IMG/VR virus record: IMGVR_UViG_3300009481_002631
Location: 1-31,135 of that record
DNA from: a virus
Reading direction: 5' to 3' (one strand)
Length of the DNA stretch: 31,135 bases
Shown here: positions 25,987 through 31,135 of the stretch, piece after piece
Position numbering within the stretch: position 1 is the stretch's first letter
How the letters are laid out: each line of letters begins with the position of its first letter
Notes under the pieces: generated by a model
Told to the model about the DNA's origin: nothing
Database searches by the model: none
The model's input: only the letters and a program-made list of their open reading frames with translations
Made by a program: the position numbers and the translations under genes

Positions 25987-26508
25987 TTATTGTAAAAAAT
26001 ATACTTTATCTTTGTTTATTAGTTCTTGTATTAGAACATGTTCCTCCTTCGGTTTATGTAGAGTCCCTCTGGATTCGTTATCTCCGTAATGGTGTTTTTC
26101 TCTGTTCCACCAATCAAAACCGGTTATGCAGACTTTATTGTATCTTGCCAACATCATGTATATAGCTATAAGACCAGTGCTTGGTGTATCAAGTGGAATG
26201 TTGCCCCGTACAAAGTCTCTTTGTGTTTGCTTACAGTTAGGTCGGCGGCTAATGAAGTCTTGGTATATTTTGCATTTCTCTGAGTCCCACTGCCAACTAT
26301 GGATTATAACCTCATCAAAGGTATCCAGTTTATTAGTATGAGCGTGGTTAACAGTAAACCATATATTCGTTTTAGTACCAGTGTATTCTTCGTATCCATT
26401 TATCTTAAAGCCATTAAACCTTAAGACTGTATCAAACGCATCAATCTTGTTTCCATTTTTATGATCAGTTATGGATGTTCCATTACCGACAATAATTATA
26501 TTCATCAA
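25987..26508 (-). CDS. Sialyltransferase-like (GT29-type) glycosyltransferase, 173 aa
   Basis: Sialylmotif-like elements appear in order. L-type: VGNGTS (7-12) followed by FDTVLRFNGF (25-34) and TGTKTNIWF. S-type: PSTGLIAIYMML (109-120) followed by TGFDWW. VS-type: His-x4-Glu as H151..E156 (HKPKEE). GT29 enzymes use CMP-activated sugars, usually CMP-sialic acid. The protein is smaller than eukaryotic members, giving a minimal catalytic domain without a membrane anchor. The phage also encodes CMP-Kdo synthetase, so CMP-Kdo is a candidate donor by inference. It precedes gmd in the operon. Confidence 0.8.
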   Translation of the reverse strand: MMNIIIVGNGTSITDHKNGNKIDAFDTVLRFNGFKINGYEEYTGTKTNIWFTVNHAHTNKLDTFDEVIIHSWQWDSEKCKIYQDFISRRPNCKQTQRDFVRGNIPLDTPSTGLIAIYMMLARYNKVCITGFDWWNREKHHYGDNESRGTLHKPKEEHVLIQELINKDKVYFLQ

Positions 26509-27329
26509 TCCTGTACCGTGTCTGGTGTTAGAAATGGTTGATCTACAAGATCATCCTGATATTTATGGTACTGAGCTAGCCTTTCCTTTTCCTTCTCCAT
26601 AGCCATTCGCATTTTCTCTAGCTCAAGTCCATAAGATTTGGTTATTTCTGGGTTTGCTACCAGATACGCCATCCATCCCGAGAAACTAGTCTTACTATCC
26701 TCTAATCTTTTCACACGCTGCTCACGAGTCGCCTTCATCTCTTTGAGCATCGAGTTTTTCTTGGTCTGTAATTCTCTGTAATCCTTGTTCAATGATTCTT
26801 GTGAGGCTTTCAGAGACGCCGCCTGACGCTCCATGTTGAATAACACGTCTCTATCCTGCTGATCTGGATCAGTTTGTCTCTCAGTAAGGATGAGGACTTC
26901 TAGGGCGGAAATTTGTTCTATGTTATCTTTGTTGTGTTTAAGACAACGGTTCATAAGTAGTTCTAGTTTAATTAAGTCTACTACTTGTAATTCTTCTGTA
27001 GGAATAACGTCATCTTTAAATTGTGATATAATCCTAGCCCAGTGATATTGGAATAATTTAAGCTCATCTTCAGTGAACTGTTGTTGTAGCTCTACCCAAT
27101 AAGGGCGAAATTGTAAGTCAAAGTGTGCTTGTTCTTCACTAGAGAACTCTTCATTAAGCCAGAGTGGAGTGTCAAACACTCCCTGAGCTATTTTTTTCTT
27201 GATAAAACCGAGTACAGAGTCAGGATCTCGGTCTAGTTCGGTTGCTATTCGGTTTAGACCAAGGTGAATGTTGGTTTTTATGAGATTTTCTTCTCCTTTG
27301 GAGATTCTACCCTTCTTCATGGTAACCAT
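26505..27329 (-). CDS. Candidate small terminase subunit / helix-turn-helix coiled-coil protein, 274 aa
   Basis: The N-terminus is a likely helix-turn-helix (RISKGEENLIKTNIHLGLNR, IATELDRDPDSVLGFIKKK), like the DNA-binding domains of small terminases. A long central coiled coil (ERQAASLKASQESLNKDYREL and following charged helices) and a C-terminal helix follow. Small terminases recognise the packaging site and oligomerise through helical regions. Position before the large terminase is consistent but not adjacent. The start may be the ATG at 27329 (3 nt after GGAGG) or 27320 (12 nt after); both are in frame. The gene overlaps the sigma gene by 23 nt. Confidence 0.55.
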   Translation of the reverse strand: MVTMKKGRISKGEENLIKTNIHLGLNRIATELDRDPDSVLGFIKKKIAQGVFDTPLWLNEEFSSEEQAHFDLQFRPYWVELQQQFTEDELKLFQYHWARIISQFKDDVIPTEELQVVDLIKLELLMNRCLKHNKDNIEQISALEVLILTERQTDPDQQDRDVLFNMERQAASLKASQESLNKDYRELQTKKNSMLKEMKATREQRVKRLEDSKTSFSGWMAYLVANPEITKSYGLELEKMRMAMEKEKERLAQYHKYQDDLVDQPFLTPDTVQD

Positions 27330-27822
27330 GTTCCTCCAAAATCTCGTTAATAAGGAAAAGAATTTCCTCTCTGCGTTGTTTTGTTACATAAATTTCATTT
27401 AAAATCTTTAAGTAATCCATTCGGTACTGGGCAGGGAGGTATTTATTAATAATGTGAGACATGTTTTTAGTTTCCATGTCATCATAAGAGATAGAGTACT
27501 TGTAATCTTGGTCAACTAGGTAGTCTTCATAGTCCAGTTGGGCAGGTTTGAGTACTTTAACTCGGTCTTCGTCGGAATTAGACGTGAAATGATTGTCTCT
27601 TACGAAGTTTTTGAGTCTGTTAGAGAGATTTACGCTGAGGAAGTTCTCCAGAGGGCGACCTTCTTCATATCTATTGAGAGCCTCCATGCAAATAATAAAA
27701 GATTCTTGTCTAATATCATCAACAGTATAACCATAGAAGGTATATCTGGGGGCAATTCTATTGCAAACCAGTGTAATTGTGTCAATAACTTGTTCTTCTG
27801 TCATTCCGTTTGGTACATGCAT
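27307..27822 (-). CDS. Sigma-factor-like protein (T4 gp55-type late sigma), 171 aa
   Basis: Region 2 of sigma70-type factors is clear: GYTVDDIRQESFIICMEALN (31-50) followed by RPLENFLSVNLSNRLKNFVRD (56-76), the helices that bind core polymerase and the -10 element. A short C-terminal segment remains, with no clear region 4, as in gp55-type late sigmas that read promoters lacking a -35 box. This fits the recurring TGTGTATWATA motifs in the window. GGAGG lies 8 nt before the ATG. Function in late transcription is inferred from the domain and from the motifs. Confidence 0.82.
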   Translation of the reverse strand: MHVPNGMTEEQVIDTITLVCNRIAPRYTFYGYTVDDIRQESFIICMEALNRYEEGRPLENFLSVNLSNRLKNFVRDNHFTSNSDEDRVKVLKPAQLDYEDYLVDQDYKYSISYDDMETKNMSHIINKYLPAQYRMDYLKILNEIYVTKQRREEILFLINEILEEHGYHEEG

Positions 27823-27825
27823 ACC

Positions 27826-28617
27826 TTATTCCTCCGTTTTAATCTTGACCCAGCCGGTTCCATTATAGAATTCTAGACATTTTTTGTCAGAATTGTAAAT
27901 TATGGAGCCTTCTTGTCTGTTTCTGGGTTTACTTCTCCTTGGACTTAGGGCGATATGGTTAGCAACTAGCTTTGATTTCTGGCTAGTAAGCTCAACATGG
28001 TCAGATGCAATCAAAATAGGCGAAGAATTAGCCTGCAAAGACTGTACCGTGAAGTCTGGACTAAGAATAAATCCAAGTTCTTCTGAGTTAATGGACTGGA
28101 TCTCACCTTCTAGTCTTCCTAAGAGGGAATTTTCTTCTATTTCGACTGGCGAGGGCGTGTCTGGCTCAGTGCTACATACTACAGTATTGTTTCTACAGAA
28201 GAGATCTATATAATTATGTGGAATGTAGGTGCCAACAACTACATGGGTGTCATCTGGAAGGGAGAGAAAACCATCATCTGTGGTGGAAGTTCCTTCCTCT
28301 TCATTTTGTATAAGCTCTAAAGAGACCTGTCTTTTGAGATGAAACCTCTTACCAACCCGTTTTATTTGAGCTAGGCCGCGTTCCTGCTGAATCAATTTTC
28401 GATAAAGAATATCTTCTGAGTCAAAATTCTCTAAAGTATAGAAAAATTGAGTTTCTTCATCAAAAGATTCACGCAAACTGTCTTCTTCAGCAATATATCC
28501 AGTAAAGTGACTTCCTGTTTTAGCTAAGAAGTCAACATGTAGAAGCTGTGGTTGTCCGTTTTTAAATACGGCAGGGCTAACAGCAAAGTTTTTATTGCGT
28601 ATCTTCGGCATTGTCAA
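27826..28617 (-). CDS. Fibre-tip-like structural protein, 263 aa
   Basis: The C-terminus (EGSIIYNSDKKCLEFYNGTGW) is the common phage fibre ending 'GTIVYNS..N.LQFYNGT.W', and HVELTSQKSKLVANHIALS is a typical stalk-like segment. The N-terminal part (KNFAVSPAVFKNGQPQLLHV) is less familiar. It is placed early in the leftward operon, away from the other fibre genes. The start may be TTG at 28617, with AGGGG 6 nt upstream, or ATG at 28611 at a wider gap. Both overlap the 52-aa gene. A virion adhesion role is inferred. Confidence 0.65.
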   Translation of the reverse strand: MTMPKIRNKNFAVSPAVFKNGQPQLLHVDFLAKTGSHFTGYIAEEDSLRESFDEETQFFYTLENFDSEDILYRKLIQQERGLAQIKRVGKRFHLKRQVSLELIQNEEEGTSTTDDGFLSLPDDTHVVVGTYIPHNYIDLFCRNNTVVCSTEPDTPSPVEIEENSLLGRLEGEIQSINSEELGFILSPDFTVQSLQANSSPILIASDHVELTSQKSKLVANHIALSPRRSKPRNRQEGSIIYNSDKKCLEFYNGTGWVKIKTEE

Positions 28618-28750
28618 TGATTTCCCCTAATGGTTTGTCCTGTTCCTTTAATTCTTCCTGAACCTCTTCGTCTAGTGCGGCTGTCGCTTTACAAGACAGC
28701 TCTGTTTCAACTTTCGAGTTGCATTTTTTATTCTTACAGCATTTGCTCAT
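28592..28750 (-). CDS. Small Cys/Lys-rich protein, 52 aa
   Basis: ATG at 28748-28750 has AGGAG 7 nt upstream, and the frame closes with TAA at 28592-28594. The N-terminus is MSKCCKNKKC, then a further Cys at position 20 and an acidic helical tail. Four cysteines and lysines near the N-terminus suggest metal or nucleic-acid binding, but the family is unknown. It is the first gene of the leftward operon, 28 nt after the leftward promoter. The CCKNK pattern recurs at the C-terminus of the GT2 enzyme. Confidence 0.7.
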   Translation of the reverse strand: MSKCCKNKKCNSKVETELSCKATAALDEEVQEELKEQDKPLGEIIDNAEDTQ

Positions 28751-28777
28751 GATATTCTCCTATCTAGGGTACACTAT

Positions 28778-28806
28778 ATAATACACAGAAAGGGACAAAT
28801 TGCCAA
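28778..28806 (-). promoter_or_regulatory. Leftward promoter of the structural operon
   Basis: On the minus strand TTGGCA (28801-28806) is separated by exactly 17 nt from TATTAT (28778-28783). It also contains the TGTGTATTATA motif shared with late-promoter candidates. It could therefore serve host sigma70 as well as the phage sigma. It drives the 52-aa gene and the operon behind it. Confidence 0.7.
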
Positions 28807-28817
28807 AAACGTTTTTG
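28804..28817. promoter_or_regulatory. Perfect 14-bp palindrome between divergent promoters (candidate operator)
   Basis: The sequence CAAAAACGTTTTTG is a perfect palindrome. It overlaps the -35 box of the leftward promoter (28801-28806) on one side and that of the rightward promoter (28815-28820) on the other. A dimeric repressor bound here would block both promoters. The regulator is unknown. Confidence 0.6.
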
Positions 28818-28842
28818 AAAAATGCGTGAGAATGGCTATAAT
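28815..28842 (+). promoter_or_regulatory. Rightward promoter toward kdsB
   Basis: TTGAAA (28815-28820), 16-nt spacer, then TATAAT (28837-28842), a near-consensus sigma70 promoter. The expected start near 28849 would give a leader of about 300 nt before kdsB. It lies back-to-back with the leftward promoter. Confidence 0.7.
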
Positions 28843-28848
28843 AACGTG

Positions 28849-29155
28849 GGCGAATGGTTGAAAAGTCGTCCGAATTCAGAGAATATTCGTAAAAATCCGT
28901 TAAATGGGGCTGTGGTAGCGAGTCCAAGTCCATCTGAATAATGAGTGACAAGAGAGTTTACAAGGACTCCGAGGTCAGGCGAAAAAAAATTCTAGGCTCT
29001 GTGTGACCAACCAACCTAGACCTGTGAAGCTTGAAGTGGCTTTTGGCGTTGAAAAGAAAATAGTGTTGAAGACCTGACTGCTCATAGAATCAACCTGTTA
29101 CCTGTTTGTTTCTTCACAGGTATAAATGGTCTTGGTACGCACCTAGGGAAAATAA
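28849..29155 (+). promoter_or_regulatory. Long structured leader of kdsB with alternative hairpins
   Basis: This is most of a 405-nt stretch without an accepted gene. ACCTGTGAAG (29020-29029) can pair perfectly with CTTCACAGGT (29112-29121), a 10-bp long-range stem. The same 3' partner can instead pair with ACCTGT (29100-29105) in a local 6-bp hairpin, so the two structures exclude each other. A smaller pair CTAGG/CCTAG sits near 28992-29018. No known riboswitch class was recognised. Three short frames (28822-28941, 28941-29006 with TAATG coupling, 29024-29077) could be leader peptides or remnants. Confidence 0.45.
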
Positions 29156-29878
29156 ATGAAAAGAATTGTTGTTATACCGGCTCGTCTGAGATCAGCGAGA
29201 CTTCCGGAAAAAATGCTTTTGTGTGAGACTGGAAAAACTCTGGTTCAGCACACTTATGAGTCCGCAAGTAGGGCAGAGTTACCAGAGAGAGTGTTAGTTG
29301 CTACAGATCATGAGCGTATATACGATGCTGTCACGGGTTTTGGGGGCGAAGCCGTAATGACTAGTGAGAATGCCGCTAGGGGCACAGACAGGGTCGCAGA
29401 GGTGGCACAGAAGCTAGAGGATGTAGATATATTTGTAAACGTTCAGGGGGATGAGCCTGAGATATGTGGGCGTGACATAGACAGGGCAATACGTATTCTT
29501 GAAGAAAACCCTAGCGCTCAGATGTCGACTCTGGCAACTCCTATCACAAACAAAAGTAAACTAGAAGATCCAGCGTGCGTCAAAGTTATATTTAGTAATA
29601 ATAAAGCAATAAACTTTAGCAGGAGGGCGTTTTCAGAGGGCGATAATTGGCAGCATGTGGGTTTGTATGTATATCGTCGTGAGTTTTTGTTATCTTTAGC
29701 AGAACTTGAGCAACCAGAGATAGAAAAAGCAGAAAGTTTGGAGCAACTGAGGGTTCTTTGGCATGGATATACGATTTTAGTCGCTTTAACAAAGAGTCCA
29801 TCTATCGGTATTGATACAAGGGCGGATTACGAGGCATTCGTGGGACGATTCAGAACCTTGCAGGGTCAATCTAATTGA
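29156..29878 (+). CDS. kdsB: CMP-Kdo synthetase (3-deoxy-manno-octulosonate cytidylyltransferase), 240 aa
   Basis: Transfers CMP from CTP to Kdo, giving CMP-Kdo for lipopolysaccharide or capsule assembly. All family motifs are present: IPARLRSARLPEKM (7-20), ATDHERI, GTDR (76-79), VNVQGDEPEI (metal and substrate site, Asp99-Glu100), HVGLYVYRREFL (167 on), and ESLEQLRVLWHGY (193 on). Length is close to that of bacterial KdsB (about 248 aa). AGGGA lies 8 nt before the ATG. It is the first rightward gene, behind a long leader. Phage-borne kdsB is an auxiliary gene, probably host-derived. The GT29-like enzyme in the opposite operon may use its product. Confidence 0.97.
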   Translation: MKRIVVIPARLRSARLPEKMLLCETGKTLVQHTYESASRAELPERVLVATDHERIYDAVTGFGGEAVMTSENAARGTDRVAEVAQKLEDVDIFVNVQGDEPEICGRDIDRAIRILEENPSAQMSTLATPITNKSKLEDPACVKVIFSNNKAINFSRRAFSEGDNWQHVGLYVYRREFLLSLAELEQPEIEKAESLEQLRVLWHGYTILVALTKSPSIGIDTRADYEAFVGRFRTLQGQSN

Positions 29879-29930
29879 TACTTATTTCTTTATTAGTGGT
29901 GTAGTTTAGCTAAGACACCCGTAGTGAGTG

Positions 29931-29964
29931 AGCTTGATTGCGTCTGAACCACCCAAGCTTTTTT
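29931..29964 (+). terminator. Possible intrinsic terminator after kdsB
   Basis: AGCTTG (29931-29936) pairs with CAAGCT (29954-29959) around a 17-nt loop, and six T follow (29959-29964). The stem is short, so strength is uncertain. It lies about 50 nt after the kdsB stop. A small GGTGT/ACACC hairpin sits just before it. Confidence 0.5.
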
Positions 29965-30005
29965 CGCTATGTACATTGGAATTTGTCGTGAAGATAAAAC
30001 ACCCG

Positions 30006-30094
30006 CCCCCATTCCCTATACGAAAAAAATATCCTGCCAAGTGAAAAATGGGGGGGCATTTTTGACGTAAGTCGTTGGTATATAAGGACTTACG
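30006..30094. repeat. Cluster of inverted repeats in the kdsB to early-gene gap
   Basis: Three inverted repeats lie in 90 nt. CCCCCATT (30006-30013) pairs with AATGGGGG (30047-30054). AAAAATG (30044-30050) pairs with CATTTTT (30057-30063) around six G. CGTAAGTC (30066-30073) pairs with GACTTACG (30087-30094). The first two share bases and exclude each other. The CATTTTTG following the GC stem could be a second terminator. An origin or regulator-binding role is also possible; nothing here decides between them. Confidence 0.55.
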
Positions 30095-30134
30095 ACGATT
30101 ATCAAAAAAAAACAAAATAATTTGAGGATTTCCC

Positions 30135-30163
30135 TTGACAGACTCAAGTCTATGCTGTATAAT
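30135..30163 (+). promoter_or_regulatory. Early promoter P1 (consensus sigma70)
   Basis: TTGACA, 17-nt spacer, TATAAT: a perfect consensus promoter, 27 nt before the 39-aa gene. Its spacer differs from that shared by P2-P4, suggesting separate regulation. Confidence 0.92.
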
Positions 30164-30189
30164 GTCGATATAAGTAATAGAGGGAAACA

Positions 30190-30309
30190 ATGACACTAAC
30201 ACAATTCATCAGCTACATTCAATACAGCACAGTTTGCCCTAGTAGAATTCATCCGGCACGCTGGAATGGCATGATTAAGTACGCAAAGAAAAACAAGATT
30301 ATTTCTTAA
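30190..30309 (+). CDS. Small early protein, 39 aa
   Basis: The frame MTLTQFISYIQY through KNKIIS is closed by TAA, with GAGGG 6 nt before the ATG and consensus promoter P1 upstream. It is basic at the C-terminus (MIKYAKKNK), with no membrane span or known motif. Short, strongly transcribed early genes of this kind in phages often inhibit host functions. That is inference from context. Confidence 0.7.
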   Translation: MTLTQFISYIQYSTVCPSRIHPARWNGMIKYAKKNKIIS

Positions 30310-30326
30310 AAAAGGTCTAAAGTCTA

Positions 30327-30354
30327 TTGACAAATCTGCCGATCTATGTATAAT
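30327..30354 (+). promoter_or_regulatory. Early promoter P2
   Basis: TTGACA, 16-nt spacer, TATAAT, 41 nt before the 68-aa gene. The spacer carries GCCGATCTATG, the core shared with P3 and P4 but not P1. Confidence 0.9.
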
Positions 30355-30394
30355 AGAGACATAACAAGTTAACAACAACTAAGAGTAAACAACT

Positions 30395-30601
30395 ATGACA
30401 AACTTTGAAAACTTCATCGCAACCACAGATTCAACCGCTAACATTATCGTTAAGGGTATCGGCGTCAAATCCGATTGGGTACACACAACCACGCCAAACA
30501 ATGTATCTATCAATGGTGAACGTGTTATGTTCTACGATCACAAGCTACAACGATACATTCACACAACACAAAAAGATCTAAAATCTTTTGAGAAAAAGTA
30601 A
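30395..30601 (+). CDS. Small early protein, 68 aa
   Basis: Starts MTNFENFIATTDSTANIIVK and ends DLKSFEKK. It has alternating strands (NIIVKGIGVKSDWV, ERVMFYDHKLQRYIHT) and a Lys-rich end. A weak AAGAG site precedes the ATG, and promoter P2 lies upstream. No family was recognised. Its compact beta-rich pattern suggests a soluble binding protein, but no partner can be named. Confidence 0.8.
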   Translation: MTNFENFIATTDSTANIIVKGIGVKSDWVHTTTPNNVSINGERVMFYDHKLQRYIHTTQKDLKSFEKK

Positions 30602-30610
30602 AGATTAGGC

Positions 30611-30639
30611 TTGACAAATGCCGATCTATATGATATACT
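30611..30639 (+). promoter_or_regulatory. Early promoter P3
   Basis: TTGACA, 17-nt spacer, TATACT, starting 9 nt after the preceding stop codon and leading into the 35-aa gene. The spacer is nearly identical to that of P4 (AATGCCGATCTATATG against AATGCCGATGTATATG). Confidence 0.9.
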
Positions 30640-30677
30640 TAAAGCATAACGAAAACACAACACAAAGGAATTTTAAA

Positions 30678-30785
30678 ATGGCTCAACTAGAAACACTTGC
30701 AACAGTCATCGTTTACGGTTCGGTTATCGTATCAATCGGCGGTTTACTGGCTAACATAATTTTCTGGAATATTCTGGGAAAATAG
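30678..30785 (+). CDS. Small membrane protein, 35 aa
   Basis: A single predicted transmembrane helix covers most of the protein (VIVYGSVIVSIGGLLANIIF), flanked by MAQLETLA and WNILGK. AAGGA lies 8 nt before the ATG, and P3 drives it. Such tiny early membrane proteins in phages may act on the host envelope or exclude superinfection. That is inference. Confidence 0.75.
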   Translation: MAQLETLATVIVYGSVIVSIGGLLANIIFWNILGK

Positions 30786-30796
30786 TCAAGTAGGGC

Positions 30797-30825
30797 TTGA
30801 CAAATGCCGATGTATATGGTATAAT
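30797..30825 (+). promoter_or_regulatory. Early promoter P4
   Basis: TTGACA, 17-nt spacer, TATAAT: full consensus, 40 nt before the 84-aa gene. It shares the spacer core GCCGATNTATATG with P3, and the leader AACACAACACAAAGGAA is also shared. Confidence 0.92.
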
Positions 30826-30864
30826 GTCATTATAAGAAGTTAACACAACACAAAGGAAAATGTT

Positions 30865-31119
30865 ATGATTAATCTAGGAACTGCTAACGGTTGGAAAGAA
30901 AATCCTGCTGAATACACTAAGCATCTTGCTGAGTGTGGTACTGAGCATGAGGTTACCATGTGTTACATGGAGTACCCTGCTGAGGGTAGTGCAATCAAAC
31001 GCCAACGCCAAGAGGTTAGGCGTCAGTACGATGTAACTGTTACCCGCAAAGGTAATTGTTACAACAACTACACTTGTAACGAGTGTGGTATTAGCTACGA
31101 TGTAGATAGTAGCGGTTAG
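30865..31119 (+). CDS. Small early protein with possible zinc site, 84 aa
   Basis: Starts MINLGTANGWKENPAEYTKH, with a basic middle (KRQRQEVRRQY) and a C-terminal CNECGISYDV. Cys-x2-Cys plus other cysteines (CGTEHEVTMCY, NCYNNYTC) may bind zinc. AAGGA lies before the ATG, and P4 drives it. The family is unknown; a DNA- or RNA-binding early regulator is possible. Only 16 nt of window remain after its stop. Confidence 0.78.
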   Translation: MINLGTANGWKENPAEYTKHLAECGTEHEVTMCYMEYPAEGSAIKRQRQEVRRQYDVTVTRKGNCYNNYTCNECGISYDVDSSG

Positions 31120-31135
31120 ATGGGTAGCTATGCTA

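Noticed and set aside
28760-28951. 63-aa minus-strand frame across the divergent promoter region
   Set aside because: It covers both promoters and the palindrome, has no ribosome site, and ends in the leader of the 52-aa gene.
29895-29956. tRNA-like stretch with GTGGT/ACCAC ends and a TTTAGCT segment
   Set aside because: It is too short for a tRNA, lacks a T-arm consensus and an anticodon arm, and is better read as hairpins around a terminator.
30196-30378. 60-aa minus-strand frame opposite the first early gene
   Set aside because: It is antisense to the 39-aa early gene and to promoter P2 and has no promoter or ribosome site of its own.

Overview
The window reads as part of a tailed double-stranded DNA bacteriophage genome (Caudoviricetes). 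It has a head and packaging block (large terminase, portal, protease/scaffold, decoration protein, major capsid protein), several very long fibre-like structural proteins, and small early genes with their own promoters. Consensus sigma70-type promoters and a complete CMP-Kdo synthetase suggest a Gram-negative host with Kdo-containing surface glycans. No host species can be named from the sequence. No tRNA, rRNA, insertion sequence or CRISPR array was seen.

Layout. A divergent control hub lies at about 28.75-28.85 kb. It has two back-to-back promoters whose -35 boxes flank and overlap a perfect 14-bp palindrome. Everything to its left is on the minus strand and runs leftward: a small Cys-rich protein, a fibre-tip-like protein, a gp55-like late sigma factor, a small-terminase candidate, a sialyltransferase-like (GT29) enzyme, GDP-mannose 4,6-dehydratase, a short hypothetical, an HNH nuclease, an ERCC4-type nuclease, a ClpP-like protease, large terminase, portal, a protease-scaffold gene with a nested scaffold start, a decoration protein, the major capsid protein, a virion-associated protein, two beta-roll fibre proteins, a 1368-aa Cys-rich protein carrying a mini-intein, a GT2 glycosyltransferase, a 1774-aa fibre with 14-residue repeats, a 135-aa protein and a partial gene cut by the left edge. 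To the right of the hub, rightward genes start with kdsB behind a roughly 300-nt leader. After an intergenic stretch rich in inverted repeats come four tiny genes, each behind its own strong promoter.

How it may work together. The right arm looks like host-polymerase early transcription. The left block carries a recurring TGTGTATWATA motif ahead of five minus-strand genes, a candidate late promoter for the encoded sigma factor. One copy is fused to the terminator behind the capsid gene. Four glycan genes (kdsB, GT29-like, gmd, GT2) sit among adhesion and structural genes, pointing to phage-directed glycan synthesis on the virion or on the host surface.

Most distinctive features: the mini-intein with an apparently complete set of splicing residues inside a Cys-rich structural protein, the pairing of CMP-Kdo synthetase with a CMP-sugar transferase fold, the promoter family with a conserved spacer, and the palindrome-controlled divergent hub.
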